Shown here piece after piece: positions 29,179 to 38,739 of a stretch of 64,000 nt of DNA (positions are counted from its first letter, which is position 1; every line of letters starts with the position of its first letter). Below the pieces are notes generated by a model. The model had not been told where the DNA came from. It saw nothing but the letters and a program-made list of their open reading frames with translations, and did no database searches. Origin of the DNA: Methanobacterium_B sp963703015 (GTDB taxonomy: Archaea; Methanobacteriota; Methanobacteria; Methanobacteriales; Methanobacteriaceae). A program made the position numbers and the translations under genes. The DNA is taken from assembly GCA_963703015.1 (NCBI GenBank), contig OY969779.1, positions 1,488,001-1,552,000 of the forward strand, read 5' to 3'.

Positions 29179-29220
29179 AACCTTTAACTATTATAGTTAC
29201 AAAAGGTTATATAAACCTTT
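29179..29220 (-). promoter_or_regulatory. grpE promoter with repeated AACCTTT/AAAGGTT dyads
   Basis: On the minus strand GCGAAAGG-TTTATATA (TATA at about 29208-29215) is a strong archaeal promoter for grpE. Overlapping it, AAAGGTT (29202-29208) and AACCTTT (29214-29220) form a perfect 7-bp dyad. A further AACCTTT copy at 29179-29185 with ACTAT/ATAGT forms a second imperfect dyad near the expected start of transcription. A repressor bound here would block both TATA binding and initiation; the divergent Phr-like gene is the natural candidate. Confidence 0.65.
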
Positions 29221-29287
29221 CGCACAACTACTAAAGTGAGGTACAAATTTATAATATAATAACAATTAAACCAGTAAGTGGTAAATC

Positions 29288-29749
29288 ATGGATTTAGAAG
29301 CTATATTAGATGTAATGGGTTGTAAAACTCGTAGGGATATCATAAATTTACTTACAGATGAACCTAGATTTGTGAGTGAAATCTCTAAAGAACTTGATGT
29401 GGGACAAAAGGCCATAATAGAACACCTCAGGGCGATGGAAGAACTGGGGCTTTTAAGCTCATCTTTCCAAAAGATTGAGAGGGGAAGACCAAGAAAGTAC
29501 TATGACATATCACAAGACATACAGATTCAAATTTTTATTGGACCAGGTGCAATTAAAATGAATGTTGTTGGTCAAGAATTCTCAGATTTACATACAATTG
29601 CCGGAAAGATTCGTATGGGTGAAACTGGCATGGTGGATGAACTGGAAAATCTCATAAAACGATACGAGGATGGAAAAAAGTACGCAGAACAACTGTTGGC
29701 AGAAATTCAAACTCCCAAGAAAACCAGAATCTCAATAATCCAATGGTAA
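29288..29749 (+). CDS. ArsR-type winged-helix regulator, Phr-like
   Basis: A 153-residue protein. The N-terminal winged helix (LDVMGCKTRRDIINLL, then DVGQKAIIEHLRAMEELGLL and RGRPRKYY) closely resembles Phr, the heat-shock repressor of Pyrococcus, which has the same GQKA..EHLR and RGRPRKYY segments. The C-terminal part is shorter, ending in a short coiled coil (about residues 115-140). It is divergent from grpE, and the shared region carries dyad repeats over the grpE promoter, so it probably represses the chaperone genes and itself. Binding is inferred. Confidence 0.8.
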   Translation: MDLEAILDVMGCKTRRDIINLLTDEPRFVSEISKELDVGQKAIIEHLRAMEELGLLSSSFQKIERGRPRKYYDISQDIQIQIFIGPGAIKMNVVGQEFSDLHTIAGKIRMGETGMVDELENLIKRYEDGKKYAEQLLAEIQTPKKTRISIIQW

Positions 29750-29836
29750 TTAAAGGATAATTTTGTACCCAAAAAAAGTAATGGAATTTTATATTAATCA
29801 ATGGTTTTAAAAAATAATAAGTGGCTTGTTTTTAAT

Positions 29837-32155
29837 TCATTCCAGCTTCCATGATGCAATCGCTGTTTGTCCCATAGATACTGAGCCATCTCCTGCACAA
29901 GTATTTTTATGTTGAATAAATTTGTAACCTTCAGACTTAACTTTATCACGCACACTAACTGATATGGCTTCGTTGTAAAAAACACCGCCAGTAGCACCGA
30001 TGGTGTCGACACCCGTTTTTTCTGCGGCATTTATTGCTAGTTCCGCAAGACCAAGTGCTACAGATTTTTGAGCTCCAAATGCTATATTATTAACATTTTC
30101 TCCATTTTGTTTCAGTTCAATACATTTTAGAAGGATTTTTGAAGTGTTTAAATATTCCATATTGTTCGAACCATCTTTTTCTATTTCATAGGGAATATCC
30201 ACAATACCTTTGCTATAATAAGCTGCTGATTCCAATTTCATTGCAGGTTCTCCTTCATATGTACGTTTACCACAAATTCCAAGACTTGCTGAAATCGCAT
30301 CAAGTACTCTTCCTGTACTGGTGGTAATATTTGTATTGAACCCGGTTTCCATCTGTTTAACAACCAGATCAACTTCCCTTTCACCATGCTTGAATTGATG
30401 AATATAACTGGTTTTCATGAGTTCTAACAATTCATCAGTATCCATGGAGCCGAAAAGCATTGACATAACCATTCTAGCAGGATACTTGGTGGTTAGATCG
30501 CCACCAACCAATTTTTGTGGAATTAAACTTGCAATACGATTGTAACTTGCTCCTTGAGTATGAAGGATTTCTCCGCCCCACGCTGTTCCATCCTCACCGT
30601 AACCAACACCATCTGCAGCAATGCATATGACTTCATCAACCTGATTATCAACACACAGTGCTGCTGCATGTGCATGGTGGTGTTGCACTCTTAAAATCTC
30701 AGCATCGAACCTTTCCCCCATTTCTTCTGCGAGTTTGGTTGTGAAAAACATTGGATGTAGATCGCATGCAATTACATCAAAGTCATTGGTCTTGGTGATG
30801 TCCATCATATGATCCACAGCATTTTGAAGGTACTGGAATGTGTCGTACTTGGTTGTATCCCCTATATGTTGTGATACGTAACATTTTCCTTCCTTTAAAA
30901 TTGAGAAAGTCACATCTATTTCAGGACCCAGAGCAAGAACCTTCAGCTTCTTGTTTATCCCAGAAAAGTCATAGGGTTCAGGTACATAACCTCTTGAACG
31001 TCGGATAAAAGCCATCTCTCCATCTCTAAATCTTACCACAGAATCATCACACCTGTTAACAATCCTTCGATTATGCAAAAGGTAATAATCTGCTATTCCA
31101 TCCAGTTTCGATATTATTTCTTCGTTGTTGATGAGCATGGGCTCACCTGGCATGTTGGCTGATGTCATGATGTAGGCAGGTTCTGTGCTGTAACTGAAAA
31201 GTAGATGATGAAGACCAGAGTAGGGGAGCATGACACCTAAATTATGCAGGTAAGGTGAAACTGATGGGGCCAAGGAGTAGTTTGAATTTTTGTTTAACAC
31301 CACTATTGGTCTTCTCCTGGACTGGATAGTATCAGATTCCACATCCGAAACTTCTGCAAATCCTTTAACAGTCTCAATATTTGGGGCCATGATGGCGAAT
31401 GGTTGGTTGAATCTTCCTAATTTTTGCCTCAAAGCATCAACAGGACCATTTTCACTGGTTTTCACAACTAAATGAGTTCCTCCAATGCCCTTGATTGCCA
31501 GAATTTTTCCTTCATCAATAAGTTCTGCAGCTCTTTTAATGGGATTTTCAATTTTCAACTGTTTATCCTTGTACAAAAATACCTCAGGCCCGCAAACCTC
31601 ACAGCAGCTGGCTTCTGCATGGTACCGTCTATCTTCAGGATCTTCATATTCAACTTCACATGCACTACACAATGGGAAATCTTCCATGGATGTACGTTCC
31701 CTATCATATGGAATTGAATTAATAACAGTGAAACGAGGCCCACAATCAGTGCATGCTGTAAATGGATATGTATATCTCCGATTATCAGGATCAGCCATTT
31801 CTTCCAAACAGTTAGAACAGGTTGCAACATCAGGGGGAATCACTGATGCTCCAGAAAAGTTATTTGAACTTGGAATTATCTTGAAATCATTGTATGCAGC
31901 CAAATCTCCATTTAACCATTCTACTTTTAAAGAGTGTATTTCAGAAATTGGGGGTTTATTTTCCTTTAAATCAATTATGAATTGATTTATATCGTTTTTT
32001 CGTCCTTCCAAAATTATTTCAACGATATTTCCCAGGTTCCTAACGTAGCCATTTAGATTCATCTTCTTGGCTAACCTGTAAACTGTGGGTCTAAACCCAA
32101 CACCCTGTACTATTCCTTGTACCAATATTCTGGCTTGTTCCAACCAATTCACCAA
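29837..32155 (-). CDS. hypF: Hydrogenase maturation carbamoyltransferase HypF
   Basis: A 772-residue HypF with all domains. The acylphosphatase domain has VQGIVQGVGFRPTVYRLAKK near the N-terminus. Zinc fingers follow with CSNCLEEM, CTDCGPRF, CSACEVEY and CCEVCGPE. Then comes a YrdC-like domain (IKGIGGTHLVVK) and a Kae1-like C-terminal domain (VQHHHAHAAAL, ATGGVFYNEA). HypF makes the cyanide ligands of the NiFe centre from carbamoyl phosphate with HypE. It serves Frh and Ehb. It lies convergent with the Phr-like gene. Confidence 0.97.
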   Translation of the reverse strand: MVNWLEQARILVQGIVQGVGFRPTVYRLAKKMNLNGYVRNLGNIVEIILEGRKNDINQFIIDLKENKPPISEIHSLKVEWLNGDLAAYNDFKIIPSSNNFSGASVIPPDVATCSNCLEEMADPDNRRYTYPFTACTDCGPRFTVINSIPYDRERTSMEDFPLCSACEVEYEDPEDRRYHAEASCCEVCGPEVFLYKDKQLKIENPIKRAAELIDEGKILAIKGIGGTHLVVKTSENGPVDALRQKLGRFNQPFAIMAPNIETVKGFAEVSDVESDTIQSRRRPIVVLNKNSNYSLAPSVSPYLHNLGVMLPYSGLHHLLFSYSTEPAYIMTSANMPGEPMLINNEEIISKLDGIADYYLLHNRRIVNRCDDSVVRFRDGEMAFIRRSRGYVPEPYDFSGINKKLKVLALGPEIDVTFSILKEGKCYVSQHIGDTTKYDTFQYLQNAVDHMMDITKTNDFDVIACDLHPMFFTTKLAEEMGERFDAEILRVQHHHAHAAALCVDNQVDEVICIAADGVGYGEDGTAWGGEILHTQGASYNRIASLIPQKLVGGDLTTKYPARMVMSMLFGSMDTDELLELMKTSYIHQFKHGEREVDLVVKQMETGFNTNITTSTGRVLDAISASLGICGKRTYEGEPAMKLESAAYYSKGIVDIPYEIEKDGSNNMEYLNTSKILLKCIELKQNGENVNNIAFGAQKSVALGLAELAINAAEKTGVDTIGATGGVFYNEAISVSVRDKVKSEGYKFIQHKNTCAGDGSVSMGQTAIASWKLE

Positions 32156-32287
32156 CTATCAATAGTTTTTTTAAATTATTATCTGGTAATCATTTAAAAA
32201 TTTTGAATTAAAAAAAGTTATCCATTCATGACATATGCGATTATGGGTTATTTTTGTGTTCTAAAAAAACCATCCATATTTATTTGA

Positions 32288-32983
32288 TCATTTTCCAAAG
32301 GGACAATTGTAGATGCAAAGACCACATACTGGTAATTTTCCCTGGTTTTCAAGATTTTCTAAGTACAATTCACATTTCCTTGCATCGTACCTTACATCAC
32401 GATCTTCATCCTCACTAAAATTCGATCCAGTAAATGCCTTAACTGGACAGATATCTACACATTTTCTGCAATCCCCACACAGATTTTTCACGGGCTTACC
32501 AGTGGGAGTTAGAGGGGCATTGGTGAGGATAGTAGTCCACCTCACTCTTGGTCCATTTTCAGGAGTTATTAAAAGGCAACTTTTTCCTATCCAACCTAAA
32601 CCTGCTAAATTAGCAGCCAGTTTATGTGAAAAGACAGCACAAATTCTTTCATCATCAAACCTTTCTGAAGCAGGAACTGGCAAAGCCATGTAACCTTGTT
32701 TTTGAATTGATCTAGCTAGTCTAGAAGCAATTATGTCAAGTTGAAGATTTACAATTTTATAGGTATGGTGGTAGTTGACAGCAACAGACTGCTCAAATCT
32801 CCTTGGAAGATCATCTACAATGGTATCTAAAAGCAGTATTCCTATTGAAATGGCTCGAGGGTATTGCTCAATATCTATTTTGCCCTGTTGGAATATGAAA
32901 TCTCCTGCATCGGTGATATCTGCAACACCATAGTAATCTGCTCCTAACTTTCTTGAAAATTCATCTAAACCTTCATCAAGCAA
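32288..32983 (-). CDS. 4Fe-4S double-cluster protein related to epoxyqueuosine reductase
   Basis: A 231-residue protein with a C-terminal pair of iron-sulfur motifs, CGDCRKCVDICPVKAF and then KCELY...CGLCIYNCP, arranged as in QueG. The N-terminal part (LGADYYGVADI, and GLGWIGKSCLLITPENGPRVRW) also resembles QueG, but the protein is shorter and a cobalamin role is uncertain. Short archaeal versions of this kind have no proven substrate. The start is a TTG at 32981-32983 with GGGCGTG upstream. It lies upstream of hypF on the same strand, 132 bases apart. Confidence 0.75.
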   Translation of the reverse strand: MLDEGLDEFSRKLGADYYGVADITDAGDFIFQQGKIDIEQYPRAISIGILLLDTIVDDLPRRFEQSVAVNYHHTYKIVNLQLDIIASRLARSIQKQGYMALPVPASERFDDERICAVFSHKLAANLAGLGWIGKSCLLITPENGPRVRWTTILTNAPLTPTGKPVKNLCGDCRKCVDICPVKAFTGSNFSEDEDRDVRYDARKCELYLENLENQGKLPVCGLCIYNCPFGK

Positions 32984-33199
32984 ATTTACACGCCCTATTA
33001 ATTATTTTACCATAAAATAACCGATAATTGCTAGTACTTAACTGGTACTTCAATGTTTTTCTACGACATTATTAGTTATTTTAGGACTCACATTCCGTAT
33101 TAGTAAGTGAGTATAATTTTTAATTTTTTTCATGATTTGAGTTTATGAATTATTAAAATAATATAATATTATAATCTATTAAATGTTAAAGGAGATATT

Positions 33200-33826
<627 letters not shown>

Positions 33827-33895
33827 AGGAATTTTTAAATTTTAATCTATTGAAATTCCTTTTTACCCATACATCATCCATATAACTCTTAATGT

Positions 33896-34342
33896 TTATT
33901 TTTTCTTGAGGATCAAATGTTTTGGGTAGAAATCATACTTTTCATAGAATTTGAGAGCATCTTCATTACCATAACTGACAAGAACTTCAAAATCTGGCAC
34001 ATCATTAAGTTCCATCCAATTCAAGGCACGTTTCATGAGTTCATTGCCAATACCTTCATTTCTGTATTGTTTGTCCACGTACAAAGAATCAATAGAACCC
34101 TTTTCACCGACTATTGAGCTTACACTGTATGCCAAATAGTTTTCACCATCTTTAACAATATCCAATCTCAACTTTCCAGATTCCGCGATATTTTTCAACT
34201 GATCTTTTCTTGTTTCAAAGAGGAGATTTTGATAATCCATTGAAAAATATTTGGATTTTGATTGCAAATGATGAATTAATTTCTTCCACATATCTGAAAT
34301 GAGTTCAAGATCATTTTCATCAGTTTCATTGTAGGTTATCAT
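33896..34342 (-). CDS. GNAT family N-acetyltransferase
   Basis: A 148-residue GNAT protein starting MITYNETDENDLELI. The acetyl-CoA binding motif VDKQYRNEGIGNELMKRALN (Q/R-x-x-G-x-G) lies in the middle, and ALKFYEKYDFYPKHL is the usual C-terminal motif. The frame is open to a TTG at 34369, but neither start has a clear ribosome-binding site; the ATG is preferred. Substrate is unknown. It follows polB1 by 53 bases on the same strand. Confidence 0.8.
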   Translation of the reverse strand: MITYNETDENDLELISDMWKKLIHHLQSKSKYFSMDYQNLLFETRKDQLKNIAESGKLRLDIVKDGENYLAYSVSSIVGEKGSIDSLYVDKQYRNEGIGNELMKRALNWMELNDVPDFEVLVSYGNEDALKFYEKYDFYPKHLILKKK

Positions 34343-34395
34343 GGATTTCAGTTGTTGTAATTTCTGCAAAGATTTGTGGAAGCAAAATTCCTTGT

Positions 34396-36192
34396 CTATT
34401 CATCTTCAGTTTCTTGATCTACAAATGTGGCATAAAAACCATCAGTATCAGCGTATAATGGTTTGAAACCAAATTGTTCCGCTTTTTTCATGGTTTTCTT
34501 AATAAAATCTCTTCCCCATGCTGTCACTGCTTCAGCACATTCGATTCTGTACCATCTGAATCTGGAGTACCCATAAACTCCGTACATAGAATTTGCAAGT
34601 CTTTTAAGGGCTTGCTGCTGAACATCAAGAACTTGTTTTTCACGAGGATTTTCTGCCATTTTCATGGCTGTTTTTAGTCTAACCCTTTCCTTCAGAATAT
34701 TACCTATGATGGATGGAACAAATCCCACTGGTTTTTTTAAAAATTTATGTCCAACTTCAGGAGCAGTATAACATTCTTCTTCATTACATTCCAATACAAG
34801 TGTGTCTGGTGAAACATTTTTTGAAATGATAATACTCGGGTAAAGACTCCTGAAATCGAATGAAACTATGTTTTCATGTAGTCCCTTAACAGGATCCTTC
34901 ACATATCCTCCTGCTGCCCTTTTACCTCGTCTTTCTGAATATTGTGAAGAAGAAGGTTTGTTAGGCACCATATCCCCAATTTCATGGGCCTTACGAATGA
35001 GGTACCATTCAACCATTTGTCCTGTCGCCATTCTTGCAATGTCAAAAAATGGCTGACCAACTATTCGTGTGAGTTCCATACTCAGTGGTAACATTTTCTC
35101 AGCTATCTTGGTGACTGCAACTGCATCGTCAAGGGAGTATTCGAAGAGTTTCCTTAACTTTTCACCACCTTCATCCCAGTACTGGTAGATCTCGTCACCA
35201 GGAACATCTTCTTTAACTTCATCGAAGAGTTCTTTATAAACACGTTCAAGGGTGTACCTGTCAAGCTGCAAGTATCTACGCATTAATAAGTAAAGATCAA
35301 CATGGATCCTGCCTTTGACCAGTGCTGAATTCGCATAACCCTTCCTCATAAATTTTATACCGGAACCATCAACTCCTATGTTGGGTTTAACATTCAATTT
35401 TGCTGCCCTGTCTCGGATATATGGCATGTCAAAATTATCAGAATTGTAACCAAGTAGAATATCAGGATTTTCGGTTCTCACTATTTCGAAGAATCTTTGG
35501 ATCATATGAGCCTCAGTTTTGAGTGTTTCAACAAATTCCAGATCCGAACTTTTGGTTGATAAAACCTTTTTCAGACCATGATTACTGGAAAGACTCATCA
35601 TGATAATGGGATCTTCTTCTGCTTGAGGCATTCCCTTTGGATTTCGGACTTCTATATCAAAACTTAGTGTTATAAGATCTGGAAATTCTGATTCAACTTG
35701 CAGAGGCTCTCCTTCCATCTCAAAAATACATACATCTGTATCACAACTGAAGCTGATGGAGTTCTCATCAACACAATTTCCATTGACTAAAACTTGGCCC
35801 ATTGGAAAAATGTTCTTATCTATCAAGTAACGTCTGTAGAATGGAATGTCATGTTCTAAAATATCCTTGACAGAACCTAAATTTCTAATGTTATCCCTTA
35901 ATTTAGGTACATCCTGGGGATGATGAAGAGTTACCTTTAAAAAGTCTTTAGTTTCACCTAGATAATTGCTTCTAGCCCATCCCACCATTTCAATATCAAA
36001 TTCGTTTAAATCTGTAACACACTGTTCTGGATCCAATGGAAGAACATATATGTAGGGTTTGAAGTTTTTATCAAGGACTATAATGGATTGACCTTCTTCA
36101 TCTCCTTCGAGCCTTCCAAACATCCTTATAACAGCTTTATCATCCTCTGTAATGTAATCTATGTCCAGAAGCACGAATTTTCTACTTTCCAT
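34396..36192 (-). CDS. polB1: DNA polymerase B1, large fragment of the split family-B polymerase
   Basis: A 598-residue protein holding the N-terminal, exonuclease and most of the polymerase domain. The exonuclease motifs are LSFDIEVRNP, YNSDNFDMPYI and YSLDDAVAV. The polymerase motifs are FDFRSLYPSIIISKNVSPDT, LANSMYGVYGY and YADTDG. It stops about 15 residues after YADTDG, so the rest of the palm and the thumb must come from a second gene (polB2), which is not in this window. This split is known in Methanobacteriales. The C-terminal stop is a plain TGA/TAA end with no intein remnants. Confidence 0.95.
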   Translation of the reverse strand: MESRKFVLLDIDYITEDDKAVIRMFGRLEGDEEGQSIIVLDKNFKPYIYVLPLDPEQCVTDLNEFDIEMVGWARSNYLGETKDFLKVTLHHPQDVPKLRDNIRNLGSVKDILEHDIPFYRRYLIDKNIFPMGQVLVNGNCVDENSISFSCDTDVCIFEMEGEPLQVESEFPDLITLSFDIEVRNPKGMPQAEEDPIIMMSLSSNHGLKKVLSTKSSDLEFVETLKTEAHMIQRFFEIVRTENPDILLGYNSDNFDMPYIRDRAAKLNVKPNIGVDGSGIKFMRKGYANSALVKGRIHVDLYLLMRRYLQLDRYTLERVYKELFDEVKEDVPGDEIYQYWDEGGEKLRKLFEYSLDDAVAVTKIAEKMLPLSMELTRIVGQPFFDIARMATGQMVEWYLIRKAHEIGDMVPNKPSSSQYSERRGKRAAGGYVKDPVKGLHENIVSFDFRSLYPSIIISKNVSPDTLVLECNEEECYTAPEVGHKFLKKPVGFVPSIIGNILKERVRLKTAMKMAENPREKQVLDVQQQALKRLANSMYGVYGYSRFRWYRIECAEAVTAWGRDFIKKTMKKAEQFGFKPLYADTDGFYATFVDQETEDE

Positions 36193-36312
36193 GAACTTTT
36201 ATTTATGCTGTGAATGTTATATAGGTTGTTAAATCAAGGTTTGACAAAGACCATCATAAACTCAAAAAGAGTTAAATAAGAAATTTTAGGCAAAAAAGGA
36301 GTTAAAATCTAA

Positions 36313-36930
36313 ATGAAGCTTAAGGAATTAGATCTAAATAAATATGACATAAATCAAATTTCAGAAATGATTTATGAAACTGATCAAAATCTTTTCGGGA
36401 CTTTTCTTGATAAAAAACCGGATAAGGCTGTTGCAAAACTCAAAAAACTCATAGAGGCCGGAAAAAACTGCTATGGTCACGAGCATATTTACATTGCAGA
36501 AGATGAGAATGGCAATATTCAAGGAGTATTAGTTGCATTTAGAGGGGACGAAATCGACTTTGTTCAAGAAGCTAAAATTTTCAAGGCAACCATGAATTTT
36601 AAGGATTTCTTCAAATTAACCTTTATAAAACCCGTATATGATAGTATAACAGCATCTTCAATCCAGGGAGATGATTTTTATATAGGGAATCTTGTTGTAT
36701 CTCCAAATTTGAGGGGAAAGGGTATTGGTTCAAAGATAATTGAACAATCATTCCAACTTGCAAGGGATAAAGGATGTAAAAGGGTTTTACTTGATGTAAT
36801 ATTTGAAAATTCAGGTGCAAAAAAACTTTATGAGAGAATTGGATTTAAAAAATGCTGTGAAAAAAATTTATGGTGGTCAAGTAAATCAGATGGGACTTAT
36901 GGAATGGAATATCCCCTTAAAAACGAATGA
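36313..36930 (+). CDS. GNAT family N-acetyltransferase
   Basis: A 205-residue GNAT protein. The acetyl-CoA site NLVVSPNLRGKGIGSKIIEQ (about residues 138-157) is intact, with KKLYERIGFKKC following. The N-terminal half is an extension of about 120 residues beyond a minimal GNAT. Substrate is unknown. The ATG follows AAAAGGAGTTAAAATCTAA. An alpha/beta hydrolase-like gene begins 55 bases after its stop and is probably cotranscribed. It is divergent from polB1. Confidence 0.8.
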   Translation: MKLKELDLNKYDINQISEMIYETDQNLFGTFLDKKPDKAVAKLKKLIEAGKNCYGHEHIYIAEDENGNIQGVLVAFRGDEIDFVQEAKIFKATMNFKDFFKLTFIKPVYDSITASSIQGDDFYIGNLVVSPNLRGKGIGSKIIEQSFQLARDKGCKRVLLDVIFENSGAKKLYERIGFKKCCEKNLWWSSKSDGTYGMEYPLKNE

Positions 36931-36985
36931 ATTAATGGGAACTGGCAAATGGAATATTGCTAATCTAAAGTACAGGAAAATAATC

Positions 36986-37765
36986 ATGAAACTAGTTTTT
37001 GATGAAATTGGAAATGGAAACAAGGAATCCATAGTGTTTCTGCATCCTGGAGGAATGTCTGGATGGATGTGGGAAAAGCAGATAAAACATTTCAAAAATT
37101 TTCATTGCATAATTCCAGATTTACCTGAACATGGCAGAAGTGCCAGTGTAAAACCATTCACCATAAATAGCACATCAGAGTTGCTTTTGGATTTAATTCA
37201 AGATTGTGCTGATGGAAGGGTAAATATGGTTGGAATAGGTTTGGGAGGGCAAATAATTCTCCAAATCATGAGTAAATATCCTGAAATAGTGGATCATGCC
37301 ATGATAAGCGGTACTCTAGTCAGAGACAATCAATACAAATCTTTAATCGCACGCTTAAATGAGCTTGTCATGATTTACAAACCAGTAAAGAACAATGACT
37401 TTTATATTAAAGCGTATATGAGAACTTATAACATGCCCAAAGTTTATTTTGATAAGTTCAAAAGATCCACCTGTCAAATTGAAACCAGTTCCATTGAACG
37501 GATTTTAACAGAAAATCATCGTTTTAAAATACCCCCAATCTTGGAAACAAGCGAAACAAAACTTCTAGTTATGGCTGGAGAGAAGGATTACAGCATAATC
37601 AAGGATTCTTCAAAGGAAATTATTAAACACTGTCATGCTAAAGGAGCTCTGGCATTGGGAGGAGGACATCTTTGGAACATGGAAACTCCTGATAACTTTA
37701 ATGAAGTTTTAAACACATGGCTCCAAGACCAACCATTACCTGAAGCCATAACCTCTCCACTTTAG
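36986..37765 (+). CDS. Alpha/beta hydrolase fold protein lacking the catalytic serine
   Basis: A 259-residue alpha/beta hydrolase. HPGGMSGWMWEKQIKHF and PDLPEHGRS near the N-terminus and GGGHLWNMETPDNF near the C-terminus match the fold. The nucleophile elbow reads VGIGLGGQ, where the family has G-x-S-x-G, so the Ser is Gly (codon GGT). The His of GGGHLWN and an Asp in GEKDYS are present. It may be a non-catalytic binder or use another residue. The ATG at 36986 follows ACAGGAAAATAATC; a longer frame overlaps the GNAT gene and is rejected. Confidence 0.75.
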   Translation: MKLVFDEIGNGNKESIVFLHPGGMSGWMWEKQIKHFKNFHCIIPDLPEHGRSASVKPFTINSTSELLLDLIQDCADGRVNMVGIGLGGQIILQIMSKYPEIVDHAMISGTLVRDNQYKSLIARLNELVMIYKPVKNNDFYIKAYMRTYNMPKVYFDKFKRSTCQIETSSIERILTENHRFKIPPILETSETKLLVMAGEKDYSIIKDSSKEIIKHCHAKGALALGGGHLWNMETPDNFNEVLNTWLQDQPLPEAITSPL

Positions 37766-37922
37766 TATCTGATTTTAGCTAATGATGGTTATTTGTAGTT
37801 TTTTTTAGAGGGACAAAATTGAGTATTTTAGGGTCATGATCAAAAATTTATGATCGTAAAAACAGATCTAATGTTAAACATTACTTTGAGTCTTAATACT
37901 AAGAAATTTGGAGCTTTCAAAA

Positions 37923-38549
37923 ATGCAACCCAAGGTTATACTTTACATTGCAACGAGTTTAGATGGGGAAATAAAGGGTTTTGAGACAAATAAAAATATT
38001 TACAAAGAAATTAAATCTCATATAAATTCCGATGCATTTGTTATGGATGTTGAGACCTTTAAAACCTGTTATAATACTATTCTTGAAAGTAGTTCTAAAA
38101 AGCTTCTGGTATTACAAGATAACTTGGGTAAACTTTCCAGGGATATATTGCTTGAAATTTCCAGTTCAAGGAAAGTTCTGGTACTCTGTTCTAGATCAAC
38201 ACCCCAAAATTATCTCAACTTCCTAGAAGAAAACTACATCAACTACATGATCGTGGGTTATGATGAAGTGAACATGGCAACTGCATTTGAAGAGCTTAAC
38301 ACCCAATTTGGTGTTAAAAGCATAGCAGTCCGCGCTGATGGGAATTTAAATGGCAATCTAATGGCAGACGATCTTGTGGAAGAGATATCTGTATTCATGC
38401 ATCCAACATTGGTGGGTACAAACAACAATTCCATGTATATTCCGAATAATGCAGAAAACCAGAAATTAGATCTAAGGCTGATTGAGATGAAGGCAATGGA
38501 AAACGAAGTCGTGTACTTGAATTACAGAATCATGAAATACAAATTTTAA
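37923..38549 (+). CDS. RibD C-terminal/dihydrofolate-reductase-fold protein
   Basis: A 208-residue protein of the RibD-C type, starting MQPKVILYIATSLDGEI. It shares the ATSLDG start and VEEISVFMHPTLVG, EMKAMENEVVYLNYRI with riboflavin-pathway reductases. Several substrate-binding positions of true RibD/ArfC proteins are not obvious, so it may be a paralogue. The ATG at 37923 lies 9 bases after GGAG; an in-frame TTG at 37908 overlaps that site. No riboflavin genes are adjacent. Confidence 0.65.
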   Translation: MQPKVILYIATSLDGEIKGFETNKNIYKEIKSHINSDAFVMDVETFKTCYNTILESSSKKLLVLQDNLGKLSRDILLEISSSRKVLVLCSRSTPQNYLNFLEENYINYMIVGYDEVNMATAFEELNTQFGVKSIAVRADGNLNGNLMADDLVEEISVFMHPTLVGTNNNSMYIPNNAENQKLDLRLIEMKAMENEVVYLNYRIMKYKF

Positions 38550-38739
38550 ATAAGATTCTAACATCAACAATTCAATTATCAATTCTTTTCATAAATATGA
38601 ATGCTACATGGGGATGTATATTTATTAAAACATTCATCTAGTGCTAGCTAGTTAATAATAATAATTAAAGCTTGAAATTTACATATGACAACTGTTTAAA
38701 CTACACTTTTAATTACACAAAGTATGCAGGAGAATGAAC

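Noticed and set aside
32288..32983. Frameshifted or broken epoxyqueuosine reductase
   Set aside because: The frame is intact from start to stop and both cluster motifs are complete; short versions are normal in archaea.
34396..36192. polB1 as a truncated pseudogene or intein-split gene
   Set aside because: The end point after YADTDG matches the natural split of the order, and no intein motif or second half lies next to it.
36803..36985. N-terminal extension of the alpha/beta hydrolase gene
   Set aside because: It overlaps the GNAT gene in another frame and lacks a ribosome-binding site; the ATG at 36986 gives a standard fold start.
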